Part shown: positions 17,567-27,236 of the stretch, one piece after another
Layout of the letters: every line of letters begins with the position of its first letter
Numbering within the stretch: the first letter of the stretch is position 1
NCBI GenBank assembly: GCA_050943255.1
Contig: JBMNOV010000001.1
Location: 27,101 to 91,100 of the forward strand
Direction of reading: 5' to 3'
DNA length: 64,000 nucleotides
Source of the DNA: UBA4844 sp050943255
GTDB taxonomy: Bacteria; Bacillota; Syntrophomonadia; Syntrophomonadales; Syntrophomonadaceae
Program-made: the position numbers and the translations under genes
Notes under the pieces: model-generated
The model's database searches: none
Seen by the model: the letters and a program-made list of their open reading frames with translations, nothing else
Told to the model about the DNA's origin: nothing

Positions 17567-20179
17567 CTATACCTTAAAATCCACCATGTCATACCAGTTA
17601 CGGCCGATTTTCAGAGATACCTCCAGCGGGACTAGCAGTTCACAAGCATTCTCCATACTATACTTGAGCAGCTCCGCTACTTCCTCCACTTCGGTCAGCG
17701 GTACCTCCAGAACCAGTTCATCATGTACCTGTAGGAGCAGTTTAGCCTGCAGTTCCCGCTCCCTTAGCTGGTCGAACACCTTAATCATAGCCAGTTTTAT
17801 TATATCCGCAGATGTTCCCTGGATTGGGGTATTTAAGGCCATACGCCGGGCAAAGGATTGTTGTAGCTTGTTTTTAGCATTAAGTTCAGGCAGATAGCGG
17901 CGCCGTTTTAGATAAGTCTCCACATAACCGCGCTCCTGGCCAAACTTCACGATATCTTCCATGTATTTTTTGACCCCGGGGTACGAATCTAGGTAATTAT
18001 CAATATAGCGACGGGCTTCTTTGCGGCTAACCCCAGTATCGCGTGCAAGCCCAAAGTCACTAATCCCATAAATAATACCGAAATTCACCGCCTTAGCCCG
18101 GCGGCGTAATTCACTATCTACCTGATTTAGCGGTACATTAAATATTTCAGCTGCCGTCCGTGCATGTATGTCTATATTTTGATGAAAAGTCTCAATTAAG
18201 GTTTTATCCCCGCTAATATGAGCCAAGGCACGTAAATCAATCTGTGAGTAGTCAGCCGACATCAAAACATAGCCTTCATTCACCACTGTAAAAGCCTTGC
18301 GAATACGACGTCCTTCCTCCATTTTAATAGGTATGTTCTGCAGATTCGGCTCCACACTCGATAAACGCCCAGTCGCAGTCTGGGCCTGCTTAAAAATAGT
18401 GTGTACCCGCCCAGTATCTGGGTGAATCAACTCCTGTAGAGCATCAACATAGGTAGATTTCAGCTTAGCAAGCTGCCGGTAATTGAGGATATGAGCAATA
18501 ATCTCATGATCATTATAAAGCTCTTCTAGTACTTCAGCTCCAGTCCCATAGCCAGTTTTAGTCTTTTTAACCACCCGCAGCCCCAAATCTTCAAACAATA
18601 CCTTTCCCAGTTGTTTAGGGGAATTTATATTAAACTCCTGCCCGGCCAGCAAAAATATCTTTCTTTCACTTTCTTTTATTCTTCCAGCCATTTCCGTCGA
18701 TAACTGCTGTAAAGTTTCACGATCCACTTTAATTCCGGTAAACTCCATGTATGCTAATACTTCTGATATCGGCATTTCAATATCTTTTAAAAGAGATTCC
18801 TGTTCACTAGGGATGCTTTCTTGCAGTCGGTTAAATAACTCACGCAAACACGAAATTAGTATTACCGGGTTCTTATCAGTTACCTTAATTTTAAGATATT
18901 TATATAATAAAGAACTTAATTCATCACCTTCAAAGCTGGGATCATCTATGTAGGCCACCAGGAGGGTATCCCCAGTTACACCCCGTAGATTTATGCCATA
19001 TCTCATCAGTATTACCTGAAGATACTTAGTATTATGGACCAGTTTAGAAAAAGACATTGATTCCAATAAAGGCCTGACCCATTCTAAACGATAATGAGCC
19101 CTTTCACCTATCGGCAAATGATAAACATTACCTCTATCCTCAAAATATATACCTTTAATCTTAGCCCACATGGGATGGTGATAATCAGTTTCTATATACA
19201 TAGCCAGAGTTAAACCCGTCTTTAAAGCGGTAAAAAAATCTGCGGCCGCTTCCTCAGTCTCCAGCTCAATAACATTTATTTTACTGGTGTTAACTTCCTT
19301 GTCCATGCTTTTATTCTCCTGCAAAGCATTGAGAAAATGGTTAAACTCCAAACGTTTGTATAACTCTACCAGCTTACCCCAGTTAGGCTCCCCCACCCGG
19401 AACTTTTCCAAATCCCAGTCCAATTCTACATCCCTGACAATAGTAGCCAATTCCCGGCTGATAAACGCCAATTCCCGGTTTTGGGTAAGCCTTTCCACCA
19501 GTTTACGCCCACTTACTTCATGCAAATGATCGTAAAGGTTTTCAATATTACGGTATTCCTTTATTAGCTTGACTGCCGTCTTAGCCCCAACCCCCGGTAC
19601 TCCGGGTATGTTATCGGAAATATCACCCATTAAACCTTTAATCTCAATTATTTGCAAAGGGCTTACTTCCCATTTTTCTCTGACCTGAGCAGGGCCATAG
19701 ACTTCTATATCGCTAATACCCTTTTTAGTCATTAAAACCTTTACCCTTTCTGATACCAGTTGCAGGGCATCCCCATCACCAGTAACAATCAGGCATTGTA
19801 CGTTTTCCTCCTGAGCCCGCCAGCTCAAAGTCCCGATAATATCATCTGCTTCATAACCAGGCTTTTCTATATAATGAATATTTAGAGCATCAAGAACCTC
19901 ACGCAAAAGCTGGAACTGTCCCTGAAGCTCCTCCGGTGGAGCTGAACGGTTAGCCTTATATTTGCTGTATCTGTCACTGCGGAAAGTCTTATGCTCCATA
20001 TCGAAAGCTACCGCAATATGAGTAGGTTGTTCACTTGCTATTATCCGGTTAAACATAGTAAGGAAACCATATACCCCATTGGTATATACCCCTTCCCGAT
20101 TATGCAATAAAGGCAAAGCATAAAAAGCCCTGAATAATAAACTATTCCCATCTATTAACATCAACTTCATTTCCGGCAT
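17567..20179 (-). CDS. polA: DNA polymerase I
   Basis: 870 residues. Residues 1-300: 5' nuclease (LIDGNSLLFRAFY, GYEADDIIGTL, GLMGDISDNIPGVPGVGAKTA). The middle 3'-5' exonuclease domain is degenerate: the DxE motif is replaced by YIETD, so proofreading is probably absent, as in many Firmicutes. Polymerase motifs: A DYSQIDLRALAHISGD, B RRAKAVNFGIIYGIS, C LLQVHDELVLEV. AAGGTGGG lies before the ATG. First gene of the polA-mutM-ytaF-coaE run. Confidence 0.97.
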   Translation of the reverse strand: MPEMKLMLIDGNSLLFRAFYALPLLHNREGVYTNGVYGFLTMFNRIIASEQPTHIAVAFDMEHKTFRSDRYSKYKANRSAPPEELQGQFQLLREVLDALNIHYIEKPGYEADDIIGTLSWRAQEENVQCLIVTGDGDALQLVSERVKVLMTKKGISDIEVYGPAQVREKWEVSPLQIIEIKGLMGDISDNIPGVPGVGAKTAVKLIKEYRNIENLYDHLHEVSGRKLVERLTQNRELAFISRELATIVRDVELDWDLEKFRVGEPNWGKLVELYKRLEFNHFLNALQENKSMDKEVNTSKINVIELETEEAAADFFTALKTGLTLAMYIETDYHHPMWAKIKGIYFEDRGNVYHLPIGERAHYRLEWVRPLLESMSFSKLVHNTKYLQVILMRYGINLRGVTGDTLLVAYIDDPSFEGDELSSLLYKYLKIKVTDKNPVILISCLRELFNRLQESIPSEQESLLKDIEMPISEVLAYMEFTGIKVDRETLQQLSTEMAGRIKESERKIFLLAGQEFNINSPKQLGKVLFEDLGLRVVKKTKTGYGTGAEVLEELYNDHEIIAHILNYRQLAKLKSTYVDALQELIHPDTGRVHTIFKQAQTATGRLSSVEPNLQNIPIKMEEGRRIRKAFTVVNEGYVLMSADYSQIDLRALAHISGDKTLIETFHQNIDIHARTAAEIFNVPLNQVDSELRRRAKAVNFGIIYGISDFGLARDTGVSRKEARRYIDNYLDSYPGVKKYMEDIVKFGQERGYVETYLKRRRYLPELNAKNKLQQSFARRMALNTPIQGTSADIIKLAMIKVFDQLRERELQAKLLLQVHDELVLEVPLTEVEEVAELLKYSMENACELLVPLEVSLKIGRNWYDMVDFKV

Positions 20180-20194
20180 GATAATCCCACCTTA

Positions 20195-20249
20195 AATAAG
20201 CCTAAGAGCAGCCCCAAGGCTGCCCTTTGATCTTATGCTAATTATATCA
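20195..20249 (-). promoter_or_regulatory. Possible polA promoter and leader hairpin
   Basis: Minus strand extended -10 TGATATAAT (20249-20241) without a clear -35, followed in the leader by GGGCAGCC-TTGG-GGCTGCTC. The hairpin has no T tract, so it is more likely a leader structure than a terminator. Confidence 0.35.
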
Positions 20250-20381
20250 TTTTAATAAACAAAGAAAAATTTAAGTAGGCAAATGCAATCAAAATCGCGT
20301 TCACCTTATCTAGGGTTGATTTTTCGATTATTTTATTGCTATCTAACTTTTTAAGTGAATCTTTTTTTAACCATCAACTAA

Positions 20382-20411
20382 TAAAAGCAGGAATCTCTTC
20401 CTGCTTTAACT
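20382..20411 (-). terminator. Terminator after the anti-sigma gene
   Basis: Minus strand AAAGCAGGAA-GAGA-TTCCTGCTTTTATT, 10-bp stem, 20 bases after the stop at 20432. Confidence 0.7.
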
Positions 20412-20431
20412 TGTTATTAGAAGTTATTATT

Positions 20432-21514
20432 TTATGGTGCTACCTCTTCTTCAAGGTAAATATACACGGTGGCAGTTGTCAGATCTTTATCTAATGTCTC
20501 CTTCTGTTGTAAACAATCATGGATTTGGGTTTCAATTTCCTTAAGCTCATTCTCATCAGGAGATTTAGCCTTTTGCAAATCCTGCTTCTTCTCTTGCAGC
20601 GTAATAATCTGCTTTTCGATTTCACTATACTTCTGGGTTAATTCCTGGTGTTCTTGCAGCGGTGCACTAGCTTTACCTATTTCCCCAAGTGCGCTAATCA
20701 CATTATTTACTTCTTCTCTATCCACTTTTAAAGTAATGCCGCTTACATTAGACGCCGACAGAGCTTGGGTTATACTTCCATTATCAGAATAATCATAATT
20801 CCAGCCGTTATTTTCAGCTAACTGTACAACTTCATTAAGAGAATCAGCAGCATTCGAAACCGTTATCCGGGTGGAATATACATCAGCTATTTTTGGTGCT
20901 GCCTCTACGTTTGCTATCTTTACTGGTTCCTCATTATTATCGTTATTAGCATTATTGCCTTCATTATTTTCAAATTGTACCGAATTTATTGAAGTGTTAT
21001 TAGATATATTATTATTCTTTTTCTCAACTTCTTGAGGTTCATCAGTTACCTGGGCTATATTTTCTGATTTCTCCACTTTTGCAGTTTGAATGCGGTTAAT
21101 TATTTCATTAATAGTTCCAACAGTTTTACTATTGCTATTATCGTGCTTTTCCTGCCATGCTGCAATTATAGGAGCAACAGGTAAAACACTGCTGACATAA
21201 ATACCTAACGCCAGTGCCATACCTGCTATACTAGCGGCTATCCAACCTTGTCTTTGAGGCTTTTTTATTCCCCTGGGTTTATAAAGGATGGTTTTTTCTT
21301 CGGCCAAATGTTTACGCAAATCGTCAATAAAGCTTTCTGGTAACTCTGGAGCAGGAAGATTCATAAGTACAGCACAACATGACTTCAACTGCTTAAGCTC
21401 ACTCTGACATTGCGGACAGCTTTGCAGGTGTTCGTTTATAAATCTATTCTCTTTTTCACTGGTAATACCATCAATATAAGATGATAGTAAAACCCTAACC
21501 TGTTCGCATTTCAT
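20432..21514 (-). CDS. Anti-sigma factor: zinc-finger plus DUF4349-like domain
   Basis: 360 residues. The N-terminal zf-HC2 motif H-x3-C-x2-C (HLQSCPQC, about residues 29-36) after MKCEQVRVLLSSYIDG is the hallmark of ECF anti-sigma proteins. A hydrophobic helix at about 90-112 puts the rest outside the membrane. A low-complexity Asn-rich stretch (about 165-205) leads to a DUF4349-like region with coiled coil. It starts 32 bases after the sigma gene, so the two form a regulatory pair. The signal sensed is unknown. Confidence 0.85.
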   Translation of the reverse strand: MKCEQVRVLLSSYIDGITSEKENRFINEHLQSCPQCQSELKQLKSCCAVLMNLPAPELPESFIDDLRKHLAEEKTILYKPRGIKKPQRQGWIAASIAGMALALGIYVSSVLPVAPIIAAWQEKHDNSNSKTVGTINEIINRIQTAKVEKSENIAQVTDEPQEVEKKNNNISNNTSINSVQFENNEGNNANNDNNEEPVKIANVEAAPKIADVYSTRITVSNAADSLNEVVQLAENNGWNYDYSDNGSITQALSASNVSGITLKVDREEVNNVISALGEIGKASAPLQEHQELTQKYSEIEKQIITLQEKKQDLQKAKSPDENELKEIETQIHDCLQQKETLDKDLTTATVYIYLEEEVAP

Positions 21515-21546
21515 GGTCCTTCCTCCTCGTATTATTAGACGAGAAT

Positions 21547-22128
21547 TTAAGGTAAAAGTTCCCTCTCGGATAATTTTTTTCGTAAGGCTTCCCTACCACG
21601 ACTTATTCTGGACTTTACTGTTCCCAATGAACAATTTAGGATTTCAGCAATCTCCTCATAAGTAAGTTCCATTATATCGCGTAATATTACAGCTGTTTTC
21701 TGTTCAGTTTTTAATTCATTTAGTACTGATTGTATGTATTGAGAAAATTCCTGTTGTTCATATTTTATGTCTGCTCCAGGCGAGGGGTCGGCTATTTCTT
21801 TTCCAACTTCATCCCCTTCCCTGGTTGCCAGCGGTTCATGTAAAGAAAGGGGCAAAATTCTTCTTTTTCGCCGCCTTAGTTCATCTAAACAAACATTAGT
21901 AGTTATACGATATAGCCAAGTACCAAAACTAGAGTTGCCTTTAAAGGAACGCAGAGAACGAAAAGCTTTAATAAGAGCCTCCTGGGACATATCGTATGCA
22001 TCCTCTTCATTGCCCATATAACGATAAGCTAGCACATATAGTTTATTATGATATTGTTTAACTAATTCTTCAAAAGCACGGGTATCGCCCTGTATGCTCT
22101 GCTTAACTAAAACTTCTTCTGGCTGCAT
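21547..22128 (-). CDS. ECF-type RNA polymerase sigma factor
   Basis: 193 residues, SigW-like. Region 2 (FEELVKQYHNKLYVLAYRYMGNEEDAYDMSQEALIKAF) and region 4 helix-turn-helix (LRDIMELTYEEIAEILNC, then SLGTVKSRISRGR) are complete, linked by an acidic stretch. Cotranscribed with its membrane anti-sigma. Start ATG follows AAGGGAGA. The region to the next tRNA (22129-22485) holds no other gene. Confidence 0.93.
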   Translation of the reverse strand: MQPEEVLVKQSIQGDTRAFEELVKQYHNKLYVLAYRYMGNEEDAYDMSQEALIKAFRSLRSFKGNSSFGTWLYRITTNVCLDELRRRKRRILPLSLHEPLATREGDEVGKEIADPSPGADIKYEQQEFSQYIQSVLNELKTEQKTAVILRDIMELTYEEIAEILNCSLGTVKSRISRGREALRKKLSERELLP

Positions 22129-22437
22129 CTAATTCTCCCTTAAATGTCACATAGTTCAGATAAAGCATTTTACCATATTGGGACATGTTTTCATAATTTA
22201 AGTCCACTATAAAAATTCAACACAATTATGTAAAATCCTTTAACTCTCAATCTCCTTGTTGTTCCATCATTTCCACCGTGTGGGGGAACAAATAATTTCT
22301 CCCTATGCGACCTTGCACCCTATGAGTTTATATCTTATATTAAAACATATGCAATTAAATCAGCAAAGCTTCCGCTTGGGTGATGATTTATACCATGGCA
22401 TTGCCACTGATTAACAATACACAGTTGGTTTTCATTC

Positions 22438-22466
22438 TTGACAAGCTATAGTGTGCCAGCTATAAT
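22438..22466 (+). promoter_or_regulatory. Sigma-A promoter of tRNA-Leu(CAA)
   Basis: TTGACA at 22438-22443, 17-base spacer, TATAAT at 22461-22466: perfect consensus, 19 bases before the tRNA. Confidence 0.88.
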
Positions 22467-22485
22467 TTACTATGCATCAAGATAA

Positions 22486-22570
22486 GCCAGAGTGTCGGAA
22501 TTGGCAGACGAGCGCGACTCAAAATCGTGTGCCGCGAGGCGTGAGGGTTCGAGTCCCTCCTCTGGCACCA
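22486..22570 (+). tRNA. tRNA-Leu(CAA)
   Basis: 85 bases including encoded CCA. Acceptor GCCAGAG/CTCTGGC. Anticodon loop CTCAAAA gives CAA (codon UUG). Long variable arm, T-arm with GGTTCGAGTCC. Confidence 0.96.
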
Positions 22571-22581
22571 TAGCAGTAAAA

Positions 22582-22606
22582 TAGGGTCTTTTAAGGCTCT
22601 TTTTTA
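22582..22606 (+). terminator. Terminator after tRNA-Leu(CAA)
   Basis: AGGGTC-TTTTAA-GGCTCT followed by TTTTTATTTT, a stem with two G-U pairs, 12 bases past the CCA end. The next 250 bases are AT-rich with no gene seen. Confidence 0.5.
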
Positions 22607-22862
22607 TTTTCTAAATTGCACAAAGTTATTTGCTTATCAAGCTTTAACCCATTCATGCATAAAAAATAAATGTAATTTATAAATTCATTTAAATGATAAA
22701 GGACGATTTAATTATTAAAGCTAATATAATGAAGTAAAATAAATGGCTAACTAATTAAAAAATAGCAACAGCTATTTAGATATCCATATTTATGTTAACT
22801 TGCTTATTATCCCGATGTATTTTAAAATAAAGGCAGTTTTTACCTGAGAGGAGACAGACTCA

Positions 22863-23321
22863 GTGAAAAAAGAATATTTATTCTTCCTTGTATTAGTATT
22901 AGCTGCAGCAGTTATTACTGGAACAACTATTGGACTTATAAAAAGTATGCCGATTATTGAAAAACAAGTATTGACTGGTTCTAACCAAGATAGTGTTTTG
23001 ATTAGAGATAATAATAACCAATTAGCTGTACCCCAAAAAAATAGCCACCCTATAATTAAGGAAAATTCAACTGCACTCACTGTACCGCATAACCTCCCTG
23101 TTATCAAGGAACACCTTATTCTAAGCAAAGAAGAAAATAAACAGATTTCTGATATGCTGACTAGTCTGGGAGCACATGAAAATGATGATTACAGCAAGTT
23201 CTTGAGCAACTTCCAGAGGGTGCAAGGGCTCATGCCAACCGGTAACCTGGATTCCTCTACCTTAGATGCTATAATTATTGAAGTAAAAAAACAAAGGGTT
23301 TGGCAAATGGCCAATAGATAA
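22863..23321 (+). CDS. Membrane-anchored peptidoglycan-binding-like protein
   Basis: 152 residues starting GTG with GAGGAG upstream. One N-terminal membrane helix (about 5-27) is followed by a loose Asn/Pro-rich linker. The last 50 residues (LGAHENDDYSKFLSNF, RVQGLMPTGNLDSSTLDAI) match the repeat pattern of the PG_binding_1 fold: helix, FQR.QGL..TG.LD..T. Likely faces the cell wall; no enzymatic domain. Called from pattern only, so moderate confidence. Confidence 0.6.
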   Translation: MKKEYLFFLVLVLAAAVITGTTIGLIKSMPIIEKQVLTGSNQDSVLIRDNNNQLAVPQKNSHPIIKENSTALTVPHNLPVIKEHLILSKEENKQISDMLTSLGAHENDDYSKFLSNFQRVQGLMPTGNLDSSTLDAIIIEVKKQRVWQMANR

Positions 23322-23384
23322 ATCGTTGTCTAATTAACCGGCAGTTTAATTTAGCAGTCTGCTTTTTTTAATTCCGCCGCTATC

Positions 23385-24290
23385 TTACAGTAGAGACAAC
23401 CGTCCTGCAATTACCCACAGTAAAAAGAAACTTATTATAATTGTAATATTAGATACTGCCGCCACAAACTTAACATCATAATTAAATTCCAATGCATAAG
23501 GAATTAAAACTGCTGCAGTGGGTAGGATAAGTGCACATAATATAATGTACCTGGGGAGATCTGGAAAAGGCAGGTAAAAAAGCAGCGTAATACCTATAGC
23601 CAAACCAAGGACATATCTAATAGTAATAACTTTTAAGATATTTTTTATATAATCATACGTAAATGAAAAATCAAGGTAAAGTCCAAACAAGATAAAACTT
23701 AGGGGTAAGTTCGCCTTAGATATAGTTTGGGTAACTTGAATAATTATTTCGGGTATTTGTAAACCAATTAGTTTTATTATAATTACTAGAAAATAAGTCA
23801 TTAAAGGTGCGGATTTTAACATCTTTATTCCAACAATCCGGTAATCAATTTTTCCTTCCTCATTTGCATAGTAATTAGCAATATAATAAGAAATACAGAA
23901 CAAGGTAAATGCATTGCCAATATCGTACATGCCAAAATATACTAATCCTTGTGAACCCCACATTGCTTCAACCAAGGGAAAAAAGAACAAACCATTACCA
24001 ACTGGGCCTAGCATTACCAACATTCCCTTGAGCTTGCCGGTACAATTCCTAAAAATAACCATGCCAACGGCAATTATCAGCAAGTTATACAATATTGCTA
24101 TAAGCGGCATTAAAGCTAACTTTGCATCAAGCTCTGCCTGGCAAAAATTGCTAAACAACAGGGCTGGAATTGTTAAATTGATTAATAGTTTGGATAAAGT
24201 TTCGCCCTCATTCTCTTTTATGATATTTAATCTTTTTAAAATGTGCCCAATAGTAATAATAACCAGTGTAATAATAAAGATATTGTTCAT
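23385..24290 (-). CDS. AEC-family (auxin efflux carrier-like) transporter
   Basis: 301 residues, ten hydrophobic segments, in two five-helix halves. IGHILKRLNIIKENEGETLSKLLINLTIPALLFSNF at the N-terminus and LILPTAAVLIPYALEFNYDVKFVAAVSNITIIISFFLLW at the C-terminus are characteristic of membrane transport proteins such as malate or amino-acid permeases. Substrate cannot be told. Alone between convergent and upstream terminators. Confidence 0.88.
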   Translation of the reverse strand: MNNIFIITLVIITIGHILKRLNIIKENEGETLSKLLINLTIPALLFSNFCQAELDAKLALMPLIAILYNLLIIAVGMVIFRNCTGKLKGMLVMLGPVGNGLFFFPLVEAMWGSQGLVYFGMYDIGNAFTLFCISYYIANYYANEEGKIDYRIVGIKMLKSAPLMTYFLVIIIKLIGLQIPEIIIQVTQTISKANLPLSFILFGLYLDFSFTYDYIKNILKVITIRYVLGLAIGITLLFYLPFPDLPRYIILCALILPTAAVLIPYALEFNYDVKFVAAVSNITIIISFFLLWVIAGRLSLL

Positions 24291-24350
24291 TTATTATCCT
24301 TTACTTAAGAGGGGTATAAAAGCTACAGTTGTAATATGTTTTTGAAGATT

Positions 24351-24374
24351 AAAAAAGCCTATAAAATAGGCTTT
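24351..24374 (-). terminator. Terminator of the dnaE-mtrB-pfkA-pyk run
   Basis: Minus strand AAAGCCTA-TTT-TAGGCTTTTTTAA, about 125 bases after pyk and before the AEC transporter start. Confidence 0.6.
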
Positions 24375-24500
24375 GATGCTTAATCTTATTTTATTAAAAG
24401 TAATTGTACTCTATTAAGCTAAATAAGACAATTAAAATTTTTTTTGCCCCGTTTAGTACGTAAGGATCTATAATTAAGAGATTTTAATATCTTTATAACG

Positions 24501-26249
24501 TTACATTACCCGGGCTAAACCCCTATATACTCTGCCACGGGGTGTATCCAAGGTAATTACCATACCATCTTCTAGTATGCTAGTTGCATCTTTTACCCCA
24601 ACTATTACGGGGATATCGGCGTTAATACCCATAATAGCAGCATTAGAAGTTAGGCCGCCCTCTACAGCAACTAACCCAGCAATCAGTTCAAGATAAGGAG
24701 CAAGGCTGCTGTCGGCACTTCCTGTGACAACGATATCCCCTGGTTGAATCTTATCTATTTGATCAGCAGTCAGTACAACTCTTACCGGACCACTCGCAGT
24801 TTTATGCCCTATGCCCATACCCTCAACTAATATCTCACCGACTGTTTCAACTTTCAACATATTAGTACCACCTGATTTTCCCGATGGTATTCCGGCAGTT
24901 AGCACCAGAAGATCACCGTTTTTTATATAACCGCTATCAAGTGCAGCTTGGATAGATTCAGTAAATAATTCATCAGTTCCTTTGGTTTCTTTTATAAAGA
25001 TTGGTTCCACCCCCCAAACTAAAGCCATTTTTTTCATTATTCTGAAATCATTAGTAGAAGCTATTATCTGAGCCTGAGGGCGGTACTTAGCAATCATTTT
25101 AGCAGTAAAACCGGTATAAGTAGCAGTTATAATGGCTGCTGCACCCAGGTTCATGGCTGCTGTACAAGTAGCATAACTAATAGCATCTGTAACTGTGGGG
25201 CTAAGCTGAGGACGCTTTTTACGTAAGATATCCTGGTAGGGTAAAGACTCTTCAGCTCGAGCTGCAATACGTGCCATTGTTTTTACTACTTCAACTGGAT
25301 ATTTACCAGCAGCACTTTCCCCGGAAAGCATTATTGCATCAGCGCCGTCAAAGATTGCATTAGCCACGTCTGATACCTCAGCACGGGTAGGACGGGGATT
25401 AGTAATCATGGATTCCAGCATCTGGGTAGCAATAATAACCATTTTGCCTGACTTGCTACATCCTTCAACAATGTTTTTTTGAACTAAAGGTACTTCCTCG
25501 GCAGGTATCTCAACCCCAAGATCACCCCGGGCTACCATTACCCCATCAGCAACCTTGGTGATTTCCTCCAGATTAGCAACCCCCTCCTGGCTTTCAATTT
25601 TAGCAATTATATCAATATCAGCTTGCCGCTGTTCCAGAATGCGCCTTATATCAATAACATCATCAGCTGTCCTGACAAACGAAGCCGCAATAAAGTCTAT
25701 ATTATTATCAATTCCAAAATTAATGTCTGCAATATCTCTTTTACTTAGGAAGGGCATCCCAATTCTTACCCCTGGTACATTTATTCCTTTACGTTCACCC
25801 AATTCTCCCCCGTTAACAACCCGGCATTTTATATCACCATCATTAATTGCCTCAACCTGCAAATTTATTAGCCCATCAGCTAGTAATATGGTAATACCTT
25901 TTTTCACCATATCGGGCAGGTGGGGATAACTAATCATGACTTCATGCTCATTTCCTATAATCTCGCGAGTAGTAAGTACAAAATCCTGTCCGCTTTCTAA
26001 CTTAATTTTTCCGTTTTTAAGCCTTCCGGTTCTTATTTCAGGTCCCCTGGTATCAAGCATTATAGCAACATATCGATTACAAATTCGAGCTGCTTCCTGT
26101 ATGGCCAGTATTCTTCTCTGGTGTTCATCATAACTCCCATGGGAAAAATTAAGACGAGCTACATTCATACCAGCTTCAATCATCTGTTTTATGGTTTCAA
26201 CTTTTTCACTGGCAGGCCCAATTGTACAGATTATTTTGGTCTTTTTCAT
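24501..26249 (-). CDS. pyk: Pyruvate kinase with C-terminal PEP-utiliser domain
   Basis: 582 residues. TKIICTIGPASE, LNFSHG, the substrate loop MVARGDLGVEIP and MLESMI mark the catalytic barrel. The extra 110 residues at the end (VVTGSADSSLAPYLELIAG, VEGGLTSNAAIMG) are the PEP-utilising mobile domain seen in Bacillus-type enzymes. Converts PEP and ADP to pyruvate and ATP. Follows pfkA by 17 bases. Confidence 0.96.
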   Translation of the reverse strand: MKKTKIICTIGPASEKVETIKQMIEAGMNVARLNFSHGSYDEHQRRILAIQEAARICNRYVAIMLDTRGPEIRTGRLKNGKIKLESGQDFVLTTREIIGNEHEVMISYPHLPDMVKKGITILLADGLINLQVEAINDGDIKCRVVNGGELGERKGINVPGVRIGMPFLSKRDIADINFGIDNNIDFIAASFVRTADDVIDIRRILEQRQADIDIIAKIESQEGVANLEEITKVADGVMVARGDLGVEIPAEEVPLVQKNIVEGCSKSGKMVIIATQMLESMITNPRPTRAEVSDVANAIFDGADAIMLSGESAAGKYPVEVVKTMARIAARAEESLPYQDILRKKRPQLSPTVTDAISYATCTAAMNLGAAAIITATYTGFTAKMIAKYRPQAQIIASTNDFRIMKKMALVWGVEPIFIKETKGTDELFTESIQAALDSGYIKNGDLLVLTAGIPSGKSGGTNMLKVETVGEILVEGMGIGHKTASGPVRVVLTADQIDKIQPGDIVVTGSADSSLAPYLELIAGLVAVEGGLTSNAAIMGINADIPVIVGVKDATSILEDGMVITLDTPRGRVYRGLARVM

Positions 26250-26266
26250 TTCTTCACCTCAAAAAC

Positions 26267-27223
26267 CTATATTGAAAGCATACGAGCTATTTCAAAAAGA
26301 TCCCGTTGTAGAGTTTTGGTTCCATTCACTACTTCCGCCAGGGGTATAGGCTGAATTTTATCCTCCAGACAGGTAATTACTACATTACGCTGTACCCCAT
26401 TCACACAGTCTATAGCTCCTTTTCCCATGCAAGATGCAAGAATGCGGTCAACCGCCGTTGGTGTACCTCCTCGCTGGGTATGCCCTAAAATACTCACCCG
26501 GGTGTCCTGACCAGTCTGTTTTTCTATCTGCTCTTTAAGCTCCATAACCGGGTAAACACCTTCAGCAACAACAATTATACTGTGTAATTTGCCCCTATCT
26601 GTACCGCGGTTTATTTTATCAACTACCTGATTAAGATCAGTAGCAATTTCCGGTATCAAAATAGATTCAGCTCCCCCGCCCACTCCAGCATGGAGAGCAA
26701 TTTCACCACATTCGTGCCCCATGACTTCAATAATAAATACCCGACCATGACTTGTAGCTGTGTCCCTGATACGGTTAATAGCCTCCAAAGCCGTATTTAC
26801 CGCGGTATCGAAGCCAATCGAAGTCGTATATGCTATATCATTATCGATTGTCGCTGGAATACCTATAACATTAATACCTAATTGTGAAAAATCATAAGCA
26901 CCACGGAAACTCCCGTTACCTCCAATAACTACCAGGTGATCAATGCCCATTTTAGTTAGGTTATCCAAAGCCCGGGCTCGCCCTTCATAGGTTTTAAATG
27001 CCTCCGAACGAGAAGTACGTAATATAGTTCCGCCGCGATGAATTATATCAGCTACTGAGCCTAGGGTCATAGGGCTGATATGCCCAACAATTAATCCTTC
27101 AAAACCCTGATATACTCCATATACTTCGAATCGATGGTAAATAGCTGATCTTACTACTGCCCGTATGGCGGCATTCATTCCCGGCGCATCCCCGCCGCTG
27201 GTTAACAATGCTACCCTGGTCAC
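26267..27223 (-). CDS. pfkA: 6-phosphofructokinase (variant active-site motifs)
   Basis: 318 residues, start GTG with GGAGG 7 bases upstream. The family fold is clear: LTSGGDAPGMNAAIRAVVR at the N-terminus, TIDNDI, EVMGHECGEIALHAG and ILGHTQRGG. Two motifs deviate from the common bacterial ATP enzyme. The metal-binding GGDGS is GGNGS, and the segment after TIDNDI lacks the usual PGTD residues (IDNDIAYTTSIGFDTA). Phosphoryl donor is therefore less certain. Lies between mtrB and pyk. Confidence 0.88.
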   Translation of the reverse strand: MTRVALLTSGGDAPGMNAAIRAVVRSAIYHRFEVYGVYQGFEGLIVGHISPMTLGSVADIIHRGGTILRTSRSEAFKTYEGRARALDNLTKMGIDHLVVIGGNGSFRGAYDFSQLGINVIGIPATIDNDIAYTTSIGFDTAVNTALEAINRIRDTATSHGRVFIIEVMGHECGEIALHAGVGGGAESILIPEIATDLNQVVDKINRGTDRGKLHSIIVVAEGVYPVMELKEQIEKQTGQDTRVSILGHTQRGGTPTAVDRILASCMGKGAIDCVNGVQRNVVITCLEDKIQPIPLAEVVNGTKTLQRDLFEIARMLSI

Positions 27224-27236
27224 TATAAACCTCCAT

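Noticed and set aside
20432..21514. Secreted structural protein because of the Asn-rich stretch
   Set aside because: The zinc-finger start and linkage to the ECF sigma gene show an anti-sigma factor.
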